Positions 23,436 to 32,649 of a stretch of DNA of 64,000 bases are shown one piece after another. The notes beneath the pieces are model-generated. The model was not told where the DNA came from and searched no databases. It worked only from the letters and a program-made list of their open reading frames with translations. Location: assembly GCA_945876755.1 (NCBI GenBank), contig CAMCPM010000008.1:1-64000 (forward strand), read 5' to 3'. Source of the DNA: an uncultured Clostridia bacterium. Lineage in GTDB: Bacteria; Bacillota; Clostridia; Oscillospirales; Ruminococcaceae. Every line of letters starts with the position of its first letter. Position 1 is the first letter of the stretch. The translations under genes were made by a program, and so were the position numbers.

Positions 23436-23657
23436 TTACTTGTGGATCTCTTTGCAGTTTGTTCTTCCTGCAAGATAGTCAAGGCTGACTCCGAAAAAAT
23501 CAGCGATATTTATTGCGTCTATCAGTTTGATGCTGTGGACGCTTTCTTCCCATCGCTGATATGTTGTTGTATGATAGCCGAGCTTTGCGGCAAGTTCTTT
23601 TTGGGAGAGGTCATGATCTTCCCGAAGATCTTTAAGTCTGTTTGCTTGTATTTCCAT
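23436..23657 (-). CDS. XRE-family regulator of the KAP cluster, 73 aa
   Basis: The protein is a single helix-turn-helix domain (LREDHDLSQKELAAKLGYHT followed by TTYQRWEESVHSIK) with the common ending FFGVSLDYLAGRT. It is divergent from the lipoprotein gene at 23818. Two CCAC-N5-CGTG sites between them, one in the spacer of the rightward promoter, are likely operators, so it probably represses the cluster to its right and itself. GGGTG near the ATG is a weak ribosome binding site. Confidence 0.88.
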   Translation of the reverse strand: MEIQANRLKDLREDHDLSQKELAAKLGYHTTTYQRWEESVHSIKLIDAINIADFFGVSLDYLAGRTNCKEIHK

Positions 23658-23688
23658 ATATGATCACCCATTATATTGTACCTCAAAA

Positions 23689-23730
23689 CCACAAAAACGT
23701 GTTGACACCGCCACGATAACGTGGTACAAT
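23689..23730 (+). promoter_or_regulatory. Promoter of the KAP cluster with two CCAC-N5-CGTG operators
   Basis: TTGACA (23702-23707) and TACAAT (23725-23730) are 17 bases apart. CCAC-N5-CGTG occurs at 23689-23701 and 23711-23723, 22 bp apart; the second lies inside the spacer. The arrangement implies repression by the divergent XRE protein. Confidence 0.8.
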
Positions 23731-23817
23731 TAGTAATGATGATTTTACTGTTAAAAATCATATTATTACAGTAGTATGCGCCTATTTTGTAAAACTATTA
23801 TGAAAAGGGGTATTGTA

Positions 23818-25296
23818 ATGAAAAAAGTGTTGGCTGCCATATTATGTGCTGCTTTGTTTACATCGATGAGCGGATGTTCAAATAGTCCGGATGAAGCATC
23901 GGAACAAATAAATTCAAATGTTATTTCAGATGAACAGGAAAATGAAGTAAATTCCAATGACAAAACGGATAAAAACCAACTTCCAAGTTTTGATAGCTTT
24001 GAAAAGGATATGAATCGTATTATTGCTGATGTACTTGAACCAATAGGGCGTGGTGACGAGGTTGAGGAATGGTCTGTTAAGAAGCTATACACATATGATC
24101 AGAGTGCGGAATCAGAGTATGATCAGATGTTTCTTTGCGAATATGGACCTGATTCAATTATAAAAGTAAGCGGAATGATAATTGATGGCAGAATAGTCCA
24201 AATTAAGACTTTAGTTTCGCCTGCATTGAAGAAAGAAGAATATAGCTCTGAACAAGTTGAATATCTTGCTTTGATTTTAATGATGCCCGTTTCCCTTTAT
24301 AAAGATGATTATGATTTTGAAAGCTTACTTAAAAGTATGTCTGATAGTGGTACATGGGATGAAGATGATAGCGGAATTCTCGGAAAAGTTTCGGAGAATA
24401 ACATATCCTATGAACTTCTTATTGCTTTAGATTATATGACATCTTTTACTATTGAATTTGAAAATGATGTTAAGATTGAAGAGCATGAAGAAAAATCAAT
24501 AGTTGCTAAAAAAGCAGAAGATACAATTATTGATACAGAGTATTTCAAACTAACCGTTCCTAAAAATTGGGATAAAGACTGCAGTTATAAAATTTTTGAT
24601 GATCCATATAGCAGCATGGGGTGGAGTATAAGTTTTTACGATACTCAAAGTCAAAACAATAATCGTAATGGTTTTTTATTTTCGATTGAACTAATGAATA
24701 AAGAAATTACTTACCCCTGCCATGAAGTATTAGGAAGCTTGCAAATTAATAATAAAGATTTATTTAATGTAGTTATTGTATATCCTCCTGATATTGATAA
24801 AGAATATTCTTATAATACCGAAAAAAAGTACAAAGAATTAATTAATGATATTCCTGCAATAATTAAATCCATATCGTTTAAGGATAATTGTACATTTTCA
24901 TCTGAACCAATCCCTGTTTATAAAAATGAAGAACCCGAACAGAAAATCTACGGTAACTTTATTGGTAAATGGCAAGACTTGGGATGGGGATATTCAGCTC
25001 CCGGCGGCGCATTACGATGGGATGTTGAGTACAGAAGTGACGGAACAGGTACCTTCTATTTTATATATGAACCTGATGATATTGTTAAAGTAGAATTTAA
25101 TTACACAACTTTCGATACATATTTAGGCGAAAGTGTTGATGGTATTTTGGTTGAACTGGAAGACGGCAGTAACATTTGCTATATGACAAAGTACACATGG
25201 AGCAATGAGCTTCAGAAGATGCTTATGACAATGTATGAGGTTAATAGCAACGGTACAGTCAATCTTGATGTTTATTGGGTATATGCTAATAATTAA
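23818..25296 (+). CDS. Lipoprotein of unknown function, first gene of the KAP cluster, 492 aa
   Basis: A signal peptide with lipobox (ILCAALFTSMSGCSN) predicts surface anchoring. The middle (residues about 60-380) is acidic and unrecognised. The last 110 residues form a beta-rich domain beginning with NFIGKWQDLGWGYSAPGGAL and rich in aromatic strands, like lipocalin-type domains of Clostridia lipoproteins. ATG 23818 has AAGGGG upstream; an ATG at 23776 lies in frame but has no site. The next gene starts 13 bases downstream. The coding sequence is more AT-rich than the chromosome around it. Confidence 0.75.
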   Translation: MKKVLAAILCAALFTSMSGCSNSPDEASEQINSNVISDEQENEVNSNDKTDKNQLPSFDSFEKDMNRIIADVLEPIGRGDEVEEWSVKKLYTYDQSAESEYDQMFLCEYGPDSIIKVSGMIIDGRIVQIKTLVSPALKKEEYSSEQVEYLALILMMPVSLYKDDYDFESLLKSMSDSGTWDEDDSGILGKVSENNISYELLIALDYMTSFTIEFENDVKIEEHEEKSIVAKKAEDTIIDTEYFKLTVPKNWDKDCSYKIFDDPYSSMGWSISFYDTQSQNNNRNGFLFSIELMNKEITYPCHEVLGSLQINNKDLFNVVIVYPPDIDKEYSYNTEKKYKELINDIPAIIKSISFKDNCTFSSEPIPVYKNEEPEQKIYGNFIGKWQDLGWGYSAPGGALRWDVEYRSDGTGTFYFIYEPDDIVKVEFNYTTFDTYLGESVDGILVELEDGSNICYMTKYTWSNELQKMLMTMYEVNSNGTVNLDVYWVYANN

Positions 25297-25309
25297 AAAG
25301 GTGATATGT

Positions 25310-26026
25310 ATGATAAAAGAACAGGAAAAAGAACTCTTTTCAAGGTGGAAAAACGAGCGTGGCTATAAATACTTTATCTCGGACGGTGTTTTGGATGAAG
25401 CTGAATGGAACAAACAGGACTACAAAGTATTGTTTGTTCTAAAAGAAGCAAACTGGGAAAACGGAAACGCCGATCTGTGTGATTTTCTTTTATCGGAAAG
25501 CAGCTCGTCTTACTGGAAAACATGGAACAATGTTGCAAGATGGACAAAAGCACTTCTTGAACAGGGTGAGTATCCTCAGAATGTAAGCAAAGCCGATAAG
25601 AGCTATTGGCTACGCAAGGTTGCTGCTATGAATCTGAAAAAGGTTGGCGGAGATGCTGTTGCCGAAGATGAAACAATACGGGAATATGCAATGTCGGACA
25701 GAGTTTACATAAAGGAACAGATCAAATTGTATAAGCCGGATATTATTATCTGCTGTGGACGAGGAAACGGTAAAAATGCGGATATTCTGCACGATATTGT
25801 TTTTGACCCGTTGGAGGTATCCGAATGGCAGGAGCCGATAACAGAAACAAAATACAACTATTTTACTGTCAAGCTTAAAGAAGATCATCTTACTCCCGTT
25901 GTATCTTTTTATCATCCGCAGATGAGAGGAAGCCACGATAAGTTCAAAAAACGTTATGAAGAAATGATTGCTGTCGGCAGGATACTCAAAGAAAAATATG
26001 TCAATAACGGAGGAAGTTCAGAATGA
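25310..26026 (+). CDS. UDG-fold-like protein of the KAP cluster, 238 aa
   Basis: The order of motifs resembles the uracil-DNA glycosylase superfamily: KVLFVLKEANWENG in the first strand-loop, a helix leading to KPDIIICCGRGNGKN, and SFYHPQMRGS where the superfamily has its H-P loop. The catalytic Asp/His details differ, so activity cannot be predicted. It overlaps the KAP NTPase by four bases (ATGA), which means tight coupling. The start at 25310 follows an AAAAAGGTG site. The superfamily link is a pattern judgement and needs structure comparison. Confidence 0.5.
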   Translation: MIKEQEKELFSRWKNERGYKYFISDGVLDEAEWNKQDYKVLFVLKEANWENGNADLCDFLLSESSSSYWKTWNNVARWTKALLEQGEYPQNVSKADKSYWLRKVAAMNLKKVGGDAVAEDETIREYAMSDRVYIKEQIKLYKPDIIICCGRGNGKNADILHDIVFDPLEVSEWQEPITETKYNYFTVKLKEDHLTPVVSFYHPQMRGSHDKFKKRYEEMIAVGRILKEKYVNNGGSSE

Positions 26027-27750
26027 AGAAAGAATTGCTTGGAAGCACGGATATACCTGCCGAAAATGTAGAGCAGGACTTATTTCACATTGAAACCTAT
26101 ATTAACGGATTAAGCACATTTATAAAAGAATGCAGCACACCTATGACCGTTTCTATTCAGGGCGACTGGGGCAGCGGCAAAACAAGCATGATGAATATGA
26201 TCAAATGTAAAATATCCGACGAGGTATTTCCTATTTGGTTCAACACATGGCAGTTTTCTCAGTTTGATATGGGTAACAGCCTTGTTTTTTCTATGATGGA
26301 GGTCATGCTGGACGAGCTTGGCTGCGAGCAGAAAATGATAACAAAGGTAATGAACGGTATCACAGGGTTTGCAAAGAAAACGGCAATGGTAATTACGGAC
26401 AATGTTGCAGGTGGCGAAGCTGCCGGCATTGTGGGTAACATTATTTCTCCCGAAAAACCAATGAACTATGCCCGTGAAGTCCTTGAACTGAAAGAGAGAT
26501 TCCAGAAGGCTGTTGATGAAAAGCTGACAGCCGAAAATAAAAGCCGTGTAATAGTATTTGTTGACGATCTTGACCGTTTGCAGCCGGGCAAGGCTGTCGA
26601 ACTTCTTGAAGTGCTTAAGCTGTTTCTTGAATGTCGGAACTGCGTATTTGTTATTGCGGTCGATTACGATGTTGTTGCGAGAGGAATTCGTCAGAAATAC
26701 GGTGAGGACGTTTCGGACGAAAAGGGCAAGAGCTTTTTTGATAAGATCATTCAGCTTCCGTTCAAGGTTCCTGTGGCACAGTATGATATAAAGAACTACG
26801 TCAGCAAAATGCTGTCGGATATGAATATATCTGTGAACGATGAAGATATTGAACTTTTCAAAAATCTTATTCAGACATCTATTGGTCTAAATCCAAGAAG
26901 TATGAAAAGGCTGTTCAATACATACCAACTGCTTGACATTATTACAAGAACAAGCATAACAGGAATAGATGATTCTACACGCCACAAAATTCTTTTTTCA
27001 ATAATATGTATGCAAATGGGTCACGAAAAGCTTTATCAGTATCTTGCTTCAAATATCATTGACGTAGAATTCATCGAGCAGCTTGGAAATCCGGATACGG
27101 TTGATGATTCTATTAAGGACATCTTTGAAGATGAAAACGCTCCGGAAAACGACAGCCGATACATTAATAGACTTAAGAGATTTATCAGGTTCTTTTATAA
27201 AGCAATTCAGAATGATGATAATGATAATATCTCCGAAAGCGAGCTTGCGAACCTCCAAAGCGTTCTGAATTGTTCATCGGTAGTTTCTGTTGGTGAAAAG
27301 GAAAGCACATATTCCTCGGCAGATTTGGACGAAAGATATAAAAATAAAGGAATTGCCGAACAGATAAACGCAAGACTTTCAGACTTGGGAAAATTCAAGT
27401 TATGGCTGCCCCGAAAAGTGCGTGACGGCGTAAAGATCTCGGATTTAAGTTCTTGTCTGATGTTCTCGGCAAAAGAAAACTTTAATTTCAGTCTTGAATA
27501 TTATATGACAAGGATAAACAGTGAAGAAATTGACATATATATCATGATTTACAACAAAACTCAGAAAAGCGGAGAATTGTTTTTCAAAACAATGGGAGAA
27601 AATCCTTTGAATTTTGATACCCCTCCGGAAATCGAAAGCTGTGGCAGAATTTCTTACCCAAAGGTCACATTTTCTGATGAAGAAGTCATTGAAAAGACGG
27701 CTGAACTTTATCGGAAAGCTTATAAAGAGATTCAAAAATTTCTTGGATAG
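26023..27750 (+). CDS. KAP-family P-loop NTPase, 575 aa
   Basis: The N-terminal half is a KAP domain: Walker A GDWGSGKTSMM, the sensor motif WFNTWQFSQF, Walker B VIVFVDDLDRLQPGKAVELL and AVDYDVVARGIRQKYG. No membrane insertion is obvious, unlike many KAP proteins. The C-terminal 200 residues hold a second domain with YIMIYNKTQKSGELFFKTMG that resembles DUF4268-type regions of restriction enzymes. KAP NTPases occur repeatedly in phage-defence contexts. Here the gene is coupled by overlap to the UDG-like gene and followed by a zinc-ribbon protein. Confidence 0.88.
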   Translation: MKKELLGSTDIPAENVEQDLFHIETYINGLSTFIKECSTPMTVSIQGDWGSGKTSMMNMIKCKISDEVFPIWFNTWQFSQFDMGNSLVFSMMEVMLDELGCEQKMITKVMNGITGFAKKTAMVITDNVAGGEAAGIVGNIISPEKPMNYAREVLELKERFQKAVDEKLTAENKSRVIVFVDDLDRLQPGKAVELLEVLKLFLECRNCVFVIAVDYDVVARGIRQKYGEDVSDEKGKSFFDKIIQLPFKVPVAQYDIKNYVSKMLSDMNISVNDEDIELFKNLIQTSIGLNPRSMKRLFNTYQLLDIITRTSITGIDDSTRHKILFSIICMQMGHEKLYQYLASNIIDVEFIEQLGNPDTVDDSIKDIFEDENAPENDSRYINRLKRFIRFFYKAIQNDDNDNISESELANLQSVLNCSSVVSVGEKESTYSSADLDERYKNKGIAEQINARLSDLGKFKLWLPRKVRDGVKISDLSSCLMFSAKENFNFSLEYYMTRINSEEIDIYIMIYNKTQKSGELFFKTMGENPLNFDTPPEIESCGRISYPKVTFSDEEVIEKTAELYRKAYKEIQKFLG

Positions 27751-27761
27751 GAGGATAATGT

Positions 27762-28190
27762 ATGTTTTGTTCAAAATGCGGAAAGCAACTCGAAGATAAC
27801 GATGTATTTTGCAGCGGATGCGGAAATAAGGTTGGAGCAGATACCCCACAGCCTTCGGAAGACAGAGAAATAGTTCTTAAAGAAGGTTTGTGTAACAGGA
27901 TAAAAAGCAAGTTGTTTGTTGAAAACGGTCACGGGCTTCTTACCAATAAAAGATTTATCTATTCAAAACACAGTCTGGCAAAAATGACGGTCATGGGCGT
28001 TCTTGTCAATGCCACAAAGGGTGATTACGATTTCGAGATACCTATTAAGGATATTTCCGGTATCAAAGAAGGACGTCAGGGTATTAGCAAAACAATAATT
28101 ATTTGCACAAGAGCAGGAGAAGAATTCAATTTTTATTTTAATGATAAATTGAAGTGGGAGATAGAATTCAATAACCTTATTAGGAAATAA
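27762..28190 (+). CDS. Zinc-ribbon plus PH/GRAM-like domain protein, 142 aa
   Basis: The N-terminus is a zinc ribbon with two CxxC pairs (MFCSKCGKQLEDNDVFCSGC). Residues about 45-140 form a bacterial PH/GRAM-like beta domain, with GLLTNKRFIYSKHSLAKM and FEIPIKDISGIKEGRQG. Such proteins often bind membranes or act as adaptors. It starts 11 bases after the KAP gene behind GGAGG, so it is the last gene of the cluster. No promoter lies between them. Confidence 0.8.
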   Translation: MFCSKCGKQLEDNDVFCSGCGNKVGADTPQPSEDREIVLKEGLCNRIKSKLFVENGHGLLTNKRFIYSKHSLAKMTVMGVLVNATKGDYDFEIPIKDISGIKEGRQGISKTIIICTRAGEEFNFYFNDKLKWEIEFNNLIRK

Positions 28191-28319
28191 ATCTGGTTTT
28201 TAGTGGTATATACACAAAAAAGCGTTACCTTTCAAAGTGAGAGGTAACGCTTTTTGTATCGAAATATAGCTGCTTTGGCGGGTGTGACCGTATGGGTATT
28301 GAATATCTGTCAGAAGATC

Positions 28320-28403
28320 TACGCTCGTTCGTTCCAGTCGGCGCAGGCCGCTGCAATGGATGCGGTAGCTGAAGCGCTTCCGTTGACCCGGTCTGACAAG
28401 TAA
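28320..28403 (+). pseudogene. Tyrosine recombinase 3' end (remnant 3)
   Basis: The 27 codons YARSFQSAQAAAMDAVAEAL followed by PLTRSDK and a stop at 28401 match remnants 1 and 2. Arg replaces His two residues after the tyrosine. The upstream catalytic domain is absent; unrelated sequence precedes it. Confidence 0.75.
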
Positions 28404-28462
28404 CCGTATTACTGTCTTATAAAGACCAAGCAAAGACCAAAAGCATTTTTACACAAAAAAAC

Positions 28463-28500
28463 AACTCCGCAAACGTCGAAATTACTACGTTTGCGGAGTT
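28463..28500. terminator. Hairpin between integrase remnant and tRNA-Leu(TAA)
   Basis: A 14-bp perfect stem (28463-28476 with 28487-28500, AACTCCGCAAACGT) lies directly beyond the 3' end of tRNA-Leu on the minus strand and beyond the integrase stop on the plus strand. On the minus strand it is followed by TTTTTTTGTG, so it can end the tRNA transcript. Confidence 0.75.
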
Positions 28501-28505
28501 ATGTT

Positions 28506-28592
28506 TGGTGCCGCTAACCGGACTTGAACCGGTACGGTATTGCTACCGAGGGATTTTAAGTCCCTTGTGTCTGCCGATTTCACCACAGCGGC
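28506..28592 (-). tRNA. tRNA-Leu (TAA), integration target
   Basis: The minus strand folds as an 87-base class II tRNA from GCCGCTGTGG to AGCGGCACCA with anticodon loop containing TAA, a long variable arm and encoded CCA. Its last 23 bases recur at 16610-16632. This is the target of the element that produced the flanking repeats. Confidence 0.95.
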
Positions 28593-28821
28593 ACAACAAA
28601 TTATCACTAAATAATTATACAACATTTTCACTTATTTGTCAAGATAATTTTTTTATAGTGTCCCACAAATCCCCCTTGCAAATACTTTCGTTATTCCTTT
28701 TGCAATTCTGTATTTTCAAGTCAGTCGGAGACCGAGCATTAATCCCGGACGACTTGACGTGCAGCATACGTTGTTATATTAGTAATCTCCCCGATAAATG
28801 GGAAGTTGTAGGTATGATAAA

Positions 28822-29094
28822 TCAGAATTTGTCTGCTATAAAGGGATACCATTCAGTGCCCATTATCTCATCTAAAGTAGCTGATCTAATAGAGGTAATT
28901 TCTTCATTTGGATTGAAGTACATTCTACGAACATTTAATCTTTGATAGTCACTAATTGAAGTGAATTCCAAATCACATTCTTCGCACATAACAAAACATT
29001 TTGAAGATGAAGTGTCAAAAAGAATTTCCATTCTGCCATAATTACCGCAAACAGGGCAATTCCCGATATGATAGATTTGTCCCATTTTTACCAC
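28822..29094 (-). CDS. Small zinc-binding protein, 90 aa
   Basis: Two CxxC pairs (NCPVCGNYGRMEILF and CFVMCEECDLEF) form a zinc ribbon in the first half; the second half has no known domain. A GGTGGTAAAA site precedes the start at 29094. It stands alone between tRNA-Leu and the chemoreceptor gene. I do not recognise a function; similar small ribbon proteins occur in Clostridia. The stretch 28593-28821 shows no gene. Confidence 0.65.
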   Translation of the reverse strand: MVKMGQIYHIGNCPVCGNYGRMEILFDTSSSKCFVMCEECDLEFTSISDYQRLNVRRMYFNPNEEITSIRSATLDEIMGTEWYPFIADKF

Positions 29095-29317
29095 CTCTAA
29101 ATTTCGATTTATTTATGAGATTATTTTATCACAATTAAACACGAATTTCAATATAAAAACAACAAAGCCGCCGGAACTTACTTGAGCTTCTCATTGCCAA
29201 AGCTCAAGAATCTGCGACTAAAGCAGAGTAATCTGTACCGTTTTTGCAGCAATTTGTACAAAAAAGTCATAAAAAAGGTTAAAACCGCCGAATTTGCAAA
29301 AAAATGTATAATTCCTA

Positions 29318-29346
29318 TTTACATAACTGTCTATTTGTGTTATACT
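29318..29346 (+). promoter_or_regulatory. Promoter of the chemoreceptor gene
   Basis: TTTACA (29318-29323) and TATACT (29341-29346) are 17 bases apart, 47 bases before ATG 29393. Confidence 0.6.
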
Positions 29347-29392
29347 AACTATAATATCAAAAGCTAAACCAGTATATACAGGATGGTGCAAC

Positions 29393-31363
29393 ATGAAAAA
29401 GAAAATGGGTTTGGACAAAAAAATGATTTTAAGCGTATGCATTTCAACGGCGCTTATTATGATCATTACCTCGGCAATTACATTTATCGCAGCGAAGAAC
29501 TCGGTTGAAGAAGAAAGCCGCAGCAAAATTATCAACGCCCTGAAAGCAGCCTCAAACGATATAGACAGCTGGATTTCTTCGCAGGAAGAAAATGTTCGCT
29601 CCTGCGGTGCAACCATTGCCGCTATTGACGCGGATAAGCCCACAGCCCAGAAAATATTGCAGATCACTCGTGAAAATTCCGGCGGCGCTGTATATGAGGC
29701 ATACATGGCATACCCCGAAAACATTACGATTTTCACGCAGGATGTTGACCTTCCGCCCGAATTTGACGTTACAAAGCGCGAATGGTATCTGGATGCTGTT
29801 GATGCAGGCGGCAAATCCATCTGCACCTCTCCTTATATTGACTATCTTACCGGAAAAATGATAGTAACGGTTGCAAGCGCAATTTACAAGGACGGCAAGC
29901 TTTACGGTGTTGCCGGCGCAGACCTTTATGTAGACGAGCTTATTCAGAAGTGCGGTTCGGTTAATATTTCAGAAAACGCATATTCTATGCTGTTGGACAG
30001 TGAAAAGCATATACTTGTACATAGAAATGAGGATTTTACCCCCAAGTCTAACGACGAAGGAACGGTATTTACCTCTGTATCCGACATTGAAGCCTACGCC
30101 AATATAGAACAGCCTATTGATTCGGTAGTTATCATGCGTGACTATGACGGCGTTGAAAGAGCCGTTGCAACAGTAATTCTTCCTACTCTTAATTGGTCTT
30201 TGGGATATGCTATCGACAACAAGACATATTTGGCTCCATCCAACACCCTTGCTCTTTATCAGAACATAGCAAACGCAATCGGTCTGCTGGTTATGATCGG
30301 TATTGCTATCGTAGTTATCAAGCACTTCCTCAGTCCTATCAAGGAACTTCATACTGCGGCAAAAAGTATGGCAGAGGGCAATCTAAACTATGTTCCCAAC
30401 TACTACGGCAACGATGTTTTAGGAGAACTTTGCAGCAAGCTTGCAGTTACAAATAAGACGCTTAAGAATTACGTTGATGATATTTCAAGCAACCTTTCAA
30501 ATATGGCAAACGGCGATTTCAACGTAAGCTTCAACGCAGAATATGTCGGTGATTTTACCTCAATAAAGAAATCTATCGAGGATATTTCCGCATCTATAGG
30601 TTCTATAATCAGCGGAATCAACACTGCCTCTACTCAGGTAACTCTCGGCGCAGACAGTATTTCGGAAACCGCCTCTTCTCTCGCAATGGGTGCCGGAGAG
30701 CAGTCCAAGAGCGTTGAAGAAATGGCTGAGATCACTGACAGATTTATGGTTCAGATCAACGACAACAGCAGTAATGCAGGCAAGGCAAGGATCTTCTCAA
30801 ATCAAACCGGCGAATGTGTTGCAAACAGCAACGTAAGTATGAAGGAACTGCTGGCGTCAATGCAGGAAATAACCGAAATGTCGGTTGAGATTGAAAAAAT
30901 TGTAAAAACTATCGACGATATCGCCTTCCAGACAAACATTCTTGCCCTTAACGCAGCAGTTGAAGCAGCAAGAGCCGGAGAAGCAGGAAAGGGCTTCGCC
31001 GTTGTTGCTGATGAAGTAAGAAACCTTGCTTCAAAGAGCGCAGAAGCGGCAAAAAGCACTACTACCCTTATACAGAATACAGCCTTGGCAGTTGAAAAGG
31101 GTTCACGAGTTGCTAATGAAACCGCCGAATCCCTTGAGGCAGTAACCGATAAATCTGAGAGTGTAAACCGGCTTGTTGCAGAAATTTCCGAAGCGTGTGA
31201 TATGCAGATCAGCGAAATTTCTCAGATAAAAGAAAAGCTGGAGACTATCTCAAATGTTGCACAAAAAAATGCGGCTACCGCTGAAGAAAGTGCAGCTTCC
31301 AGTGAAGAACTCAGCAGTCAGGCCCGTATGCTTGAACAGCTTCTTCAGAATTTCAGCAAATAA
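29393..31363 (+). CDS. Methyl-accepting chemotaxis protein with dCache sensor, 656 aa
   Basis: A membrane helix near residue 20 is followed by an extracellular dCache domain (residues about 40-280). It shows the YxR-type ligand region [20 protein letters not shown] and [15 protein letters not shown] second membrane helix at about 290-310 leads to HAMP, then the coiled-coil signalling domain. Its hairpin tip has the conserved [20 protein letters not shown] and [14 protein letters not shown]. Such receptors control CheA kinase; dCache domains often bind amino acids or small molecules. It is a stand-alone gene with a strong terminator. Confidence 0.95.
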   Translation: MKKKMGLDKKMILSVCISTALIMIITSAITFIAAKNSVEEESRSKIINALKAASNDIDSWISSQEENVRSCGATIAAIDADKPTAQKILQITRENSGGAVYEAYMAYPENITIFTQDVDLPPEFDVTKREWYLDAVDAGGKSICTSPYIDYLTGKMIVTVASAIYKDGKLYGVAGADLYVDELIQKCGSVNISENAYSMLLDSEKHILVHRNEDFTPKSNDEGTVFTSVSDIEAYANIEQPIDSVVIMRDYDGVERAVATVILPTLNWSLGYAIDNKTYLAPSNTLALYQNIANAIGLLVMIGIAIVVIKHFLSPIKELHTAAKSMAEGNLNYVPNYYGNDVLGELCSKLAVTNKTLKNYVDDISSNLSNMANGDFNVSFNAEYVGDFTSIKKSIEDISASIGSIISGINTASTQVTLGADSISETASSLAMGAGEQSKSVEEMAEITDRFMVQINDNSSNAGKARIFSNQTGECVANSNVSMKELLASMQEITEMSVEIEKIVKTIDDIAFQTNILALNAAVEAARAGEAGKGFAVVADEVRNLASKSAEAAKSTTTLIQNTALAVEKGSRVANETAESLEAVTDKSESVNRLVAEISEACDMQISEISQIKEKLETISNVAQKNAATAEESAASSEELSSQARMLEQLLQNFSK

Positions 31364-31376
31364 CCGTAAATAATAC

Positions 31377-31408
31377 AAAGCTCCCCTATTTAATTTAGGG
31401 GAGCTTTT
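31377..31408 (+). terminator. Terminator after the chemoreceptor gene
   Basis: AAAGCTCCCCTA (31377-31388) pairs with TAGGGGAGCTTT (31396-31407) and is followed by T. Confidence 0.85.
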
Positions 31409-31485
31409 CAGTTTATCAATAAATTTTTTCTTTCCTGTTTATTTTATCTTATTCCGGTTAATGTGTGCCATCGTAATATTAACCT

Positions 31486-31917
31486 TTATATGATATTGAT
31501 TTCTTTAAAATCCATATCATATCTTGTTCCGTTTGAAAACAGCACAGCATTCTCAAGAGTAAGCTTCAAAATAATGGTATTCTCATCTTCAAAATTATTA
31601 TGACCGTTGCCTATCCAGGAGGCAAATTCCCTGCTAAGCTTTTCTGCAATTTCCTTGTTTTCAGCTTTACGGAAATATCCCAGATTCTCTCCCCTCCCCT
31701 GTGCTGTGAACCACTCTGCACATACCGAAACATTCGGATTTTTCCCTATCTGATGCATTTTATCGGACAGAGCATAGGTTATCACATAAAAGGCACCTTC
31801 CTCATAATATGCGTTAACATACCTTACAGCAGGATACTCCCCGTTAACCGTTCCAAGAGCTATAACCGTATCCTTTCCATAACGTTCATTCAGAATTTTT
31901 AACGCTTCATTATTCAT
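31486..31917 (-). CDS. Pyridoxamine 5'-phosphate oxidase-like flavoprotein, 143 aa
   Basis: The split-barrel flavin-binding fold of the pyridoxamine oxidase-like family is seen in IALGTVNGEYPAVRYVNAYY and FYVITYALSDKMHQIGKNPN. These small proteins bind FMN or F420 and act as reductases or oxidases of various substrates. The start is 28 bases downstream of the tetR stop, so the two are one operon controlled by the TetR protein. Substrate unknown. Confidence 0.82.
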   Translation of the reverse strand: MNNEALKILNERYGKDTVIALGTVNGEYPAVRYVNAYYEEGAFYVITYALSDKMHQIGKNPNVSVCAEWFTAQGRGENLGYFRKAENKEIAEKLSREFASWIGNGHNNFEDENTIILKLTLENAVLFSNGTRYDMDFKEINII

Positions 31918-31945
31918 AGCTGTTGCTCCTTTATTTTATAGTATA

Positions 31946-32539
31946 TTATGCTTTATGCTTATCGGCAAAATATCGGAAATATTCTTCAATACGTCCCATA
32001 GCCTCCTGTTCCCTTTCCGGTTCTCTGTCACACATCTGAATAAGGAGCGATACCGGTGCTGCAAAAGACATGGAAAGCAGCGCAGGGTCACCCTGCCGCA
32101 TAACACCGTTATCCATCATTTTCTGAAATATCTTTTGATACAAGCCCTGCACACTGTCGATGTTATATTTTGTGGCAAGAAGTGCTATACGATGACTGCG
32201 AAACTGCTCCATAGTCAGCATTCTTCTTACTTTGCTGACCATAGGGTCATGCAGAGTAAAACTTATCCTGTCAAGTGAAAAAGTCACTAGTTCTTCCATA
32301 GAAGAAGGTATCCTTCCCGGGTGATTTTCCGAGCCGAAGTTTGCTTCATAGTAGCTTTCAACTTTTTCGATAAGTGCGTCAAGAATATCCTCCTTACCCT
32401 TGAAATGCTTATAAAGCGACGGACCCTTTATCCCTGCATTTTCTGCAATAAGGTCAACACCCACACCGTCATAACCCTTTTCGGCAAACAGCGTAAGCGC
32501 CGAATCCAGAATTCTGTCTTTTGTCGGCTTTTTATCCAT
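31946..32539 (-). CDS. TetR-family regulator, 197 aa
   Basis: The N-terminal helix-turn-helix is typical of TetR: RILDSALTLFAEKGYDGVGV followed by IKGPSLYKHFKGKEDILDAL. The C-terminal ligand domain is unclassified. It is read away from the GNAT gene across a symmetric promoter region holding two copies of one operator, and ahead of the flavoprotein gene. It should repress both units until a ligand binds. Confidence 0.92.
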   Translation of the reverse strand: MDKKPTKDRILDSALTLFAEKGYDGVGVDLIAENAGIKGPSLYKHFKGKEDILDALIEKVESYYEANFGSENHPGRIPSSMEELVTFSLDRISFTLHDPMVSKVRRMLTMEQFRSHRIALLATKYNIDSVQGLYQKIFQKMMDNGVMRQGDPALLSMSFAAPVSLLIQMCDREPEREQEAMGRIEEYFRYFADKHKA

Positions 32540-32560
32540 GATACAATTCTCCTTACATAA

Positions 32561-32608
32561 GCTAACGTACGTTTTCTTTATTATAGCTTACTTTTCTTAT
32601 CTTGTCAA
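32561..32608 (-). promoter_or_regulatory. tetR promoter and operator
   Basis: On the minus strand TTGACA (32608-32603) and TATAAT (32585-32580) are 17 bases apart. GCTAACGTACGTTTT (32561-32575) lies just downstream of the -10 and contains the palindrome AACGTACGTT. An inverted copy lies at 32686-32700. Confidence 0.85.
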
Positions 32609-32649
32609 GAATCAAACAAAAATGCAAGATCTTTCTGTAATAATATTTC

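Larger units (their letters stand above)
28315..28528. repeat. Right copy of the 213-bp direct repeat
   Basis: This stretch matches 16420-16632 and contains the same three parts: integrase end, hairpin and tRNA-Leu(TAA) 3' end. Here the tRNA gene is complete. It defines the inner boundary of the 12-kb accessory segment. Confidence 0.85.

Noticed and set aside
28595-28821. Coding sequence running past tRNA-Leu on the plus strand
   Set aside because: The frame reads through the tRNA and has no start signal; nothing recognisable is encoded.
29270-29294. SigD-type flagellar promoter before the chemoreceptor gene
   Set aside because: TAAA and GCCGAATT are present but only 13 bases apart; the sigma-A type promoter at 29318 fits better.
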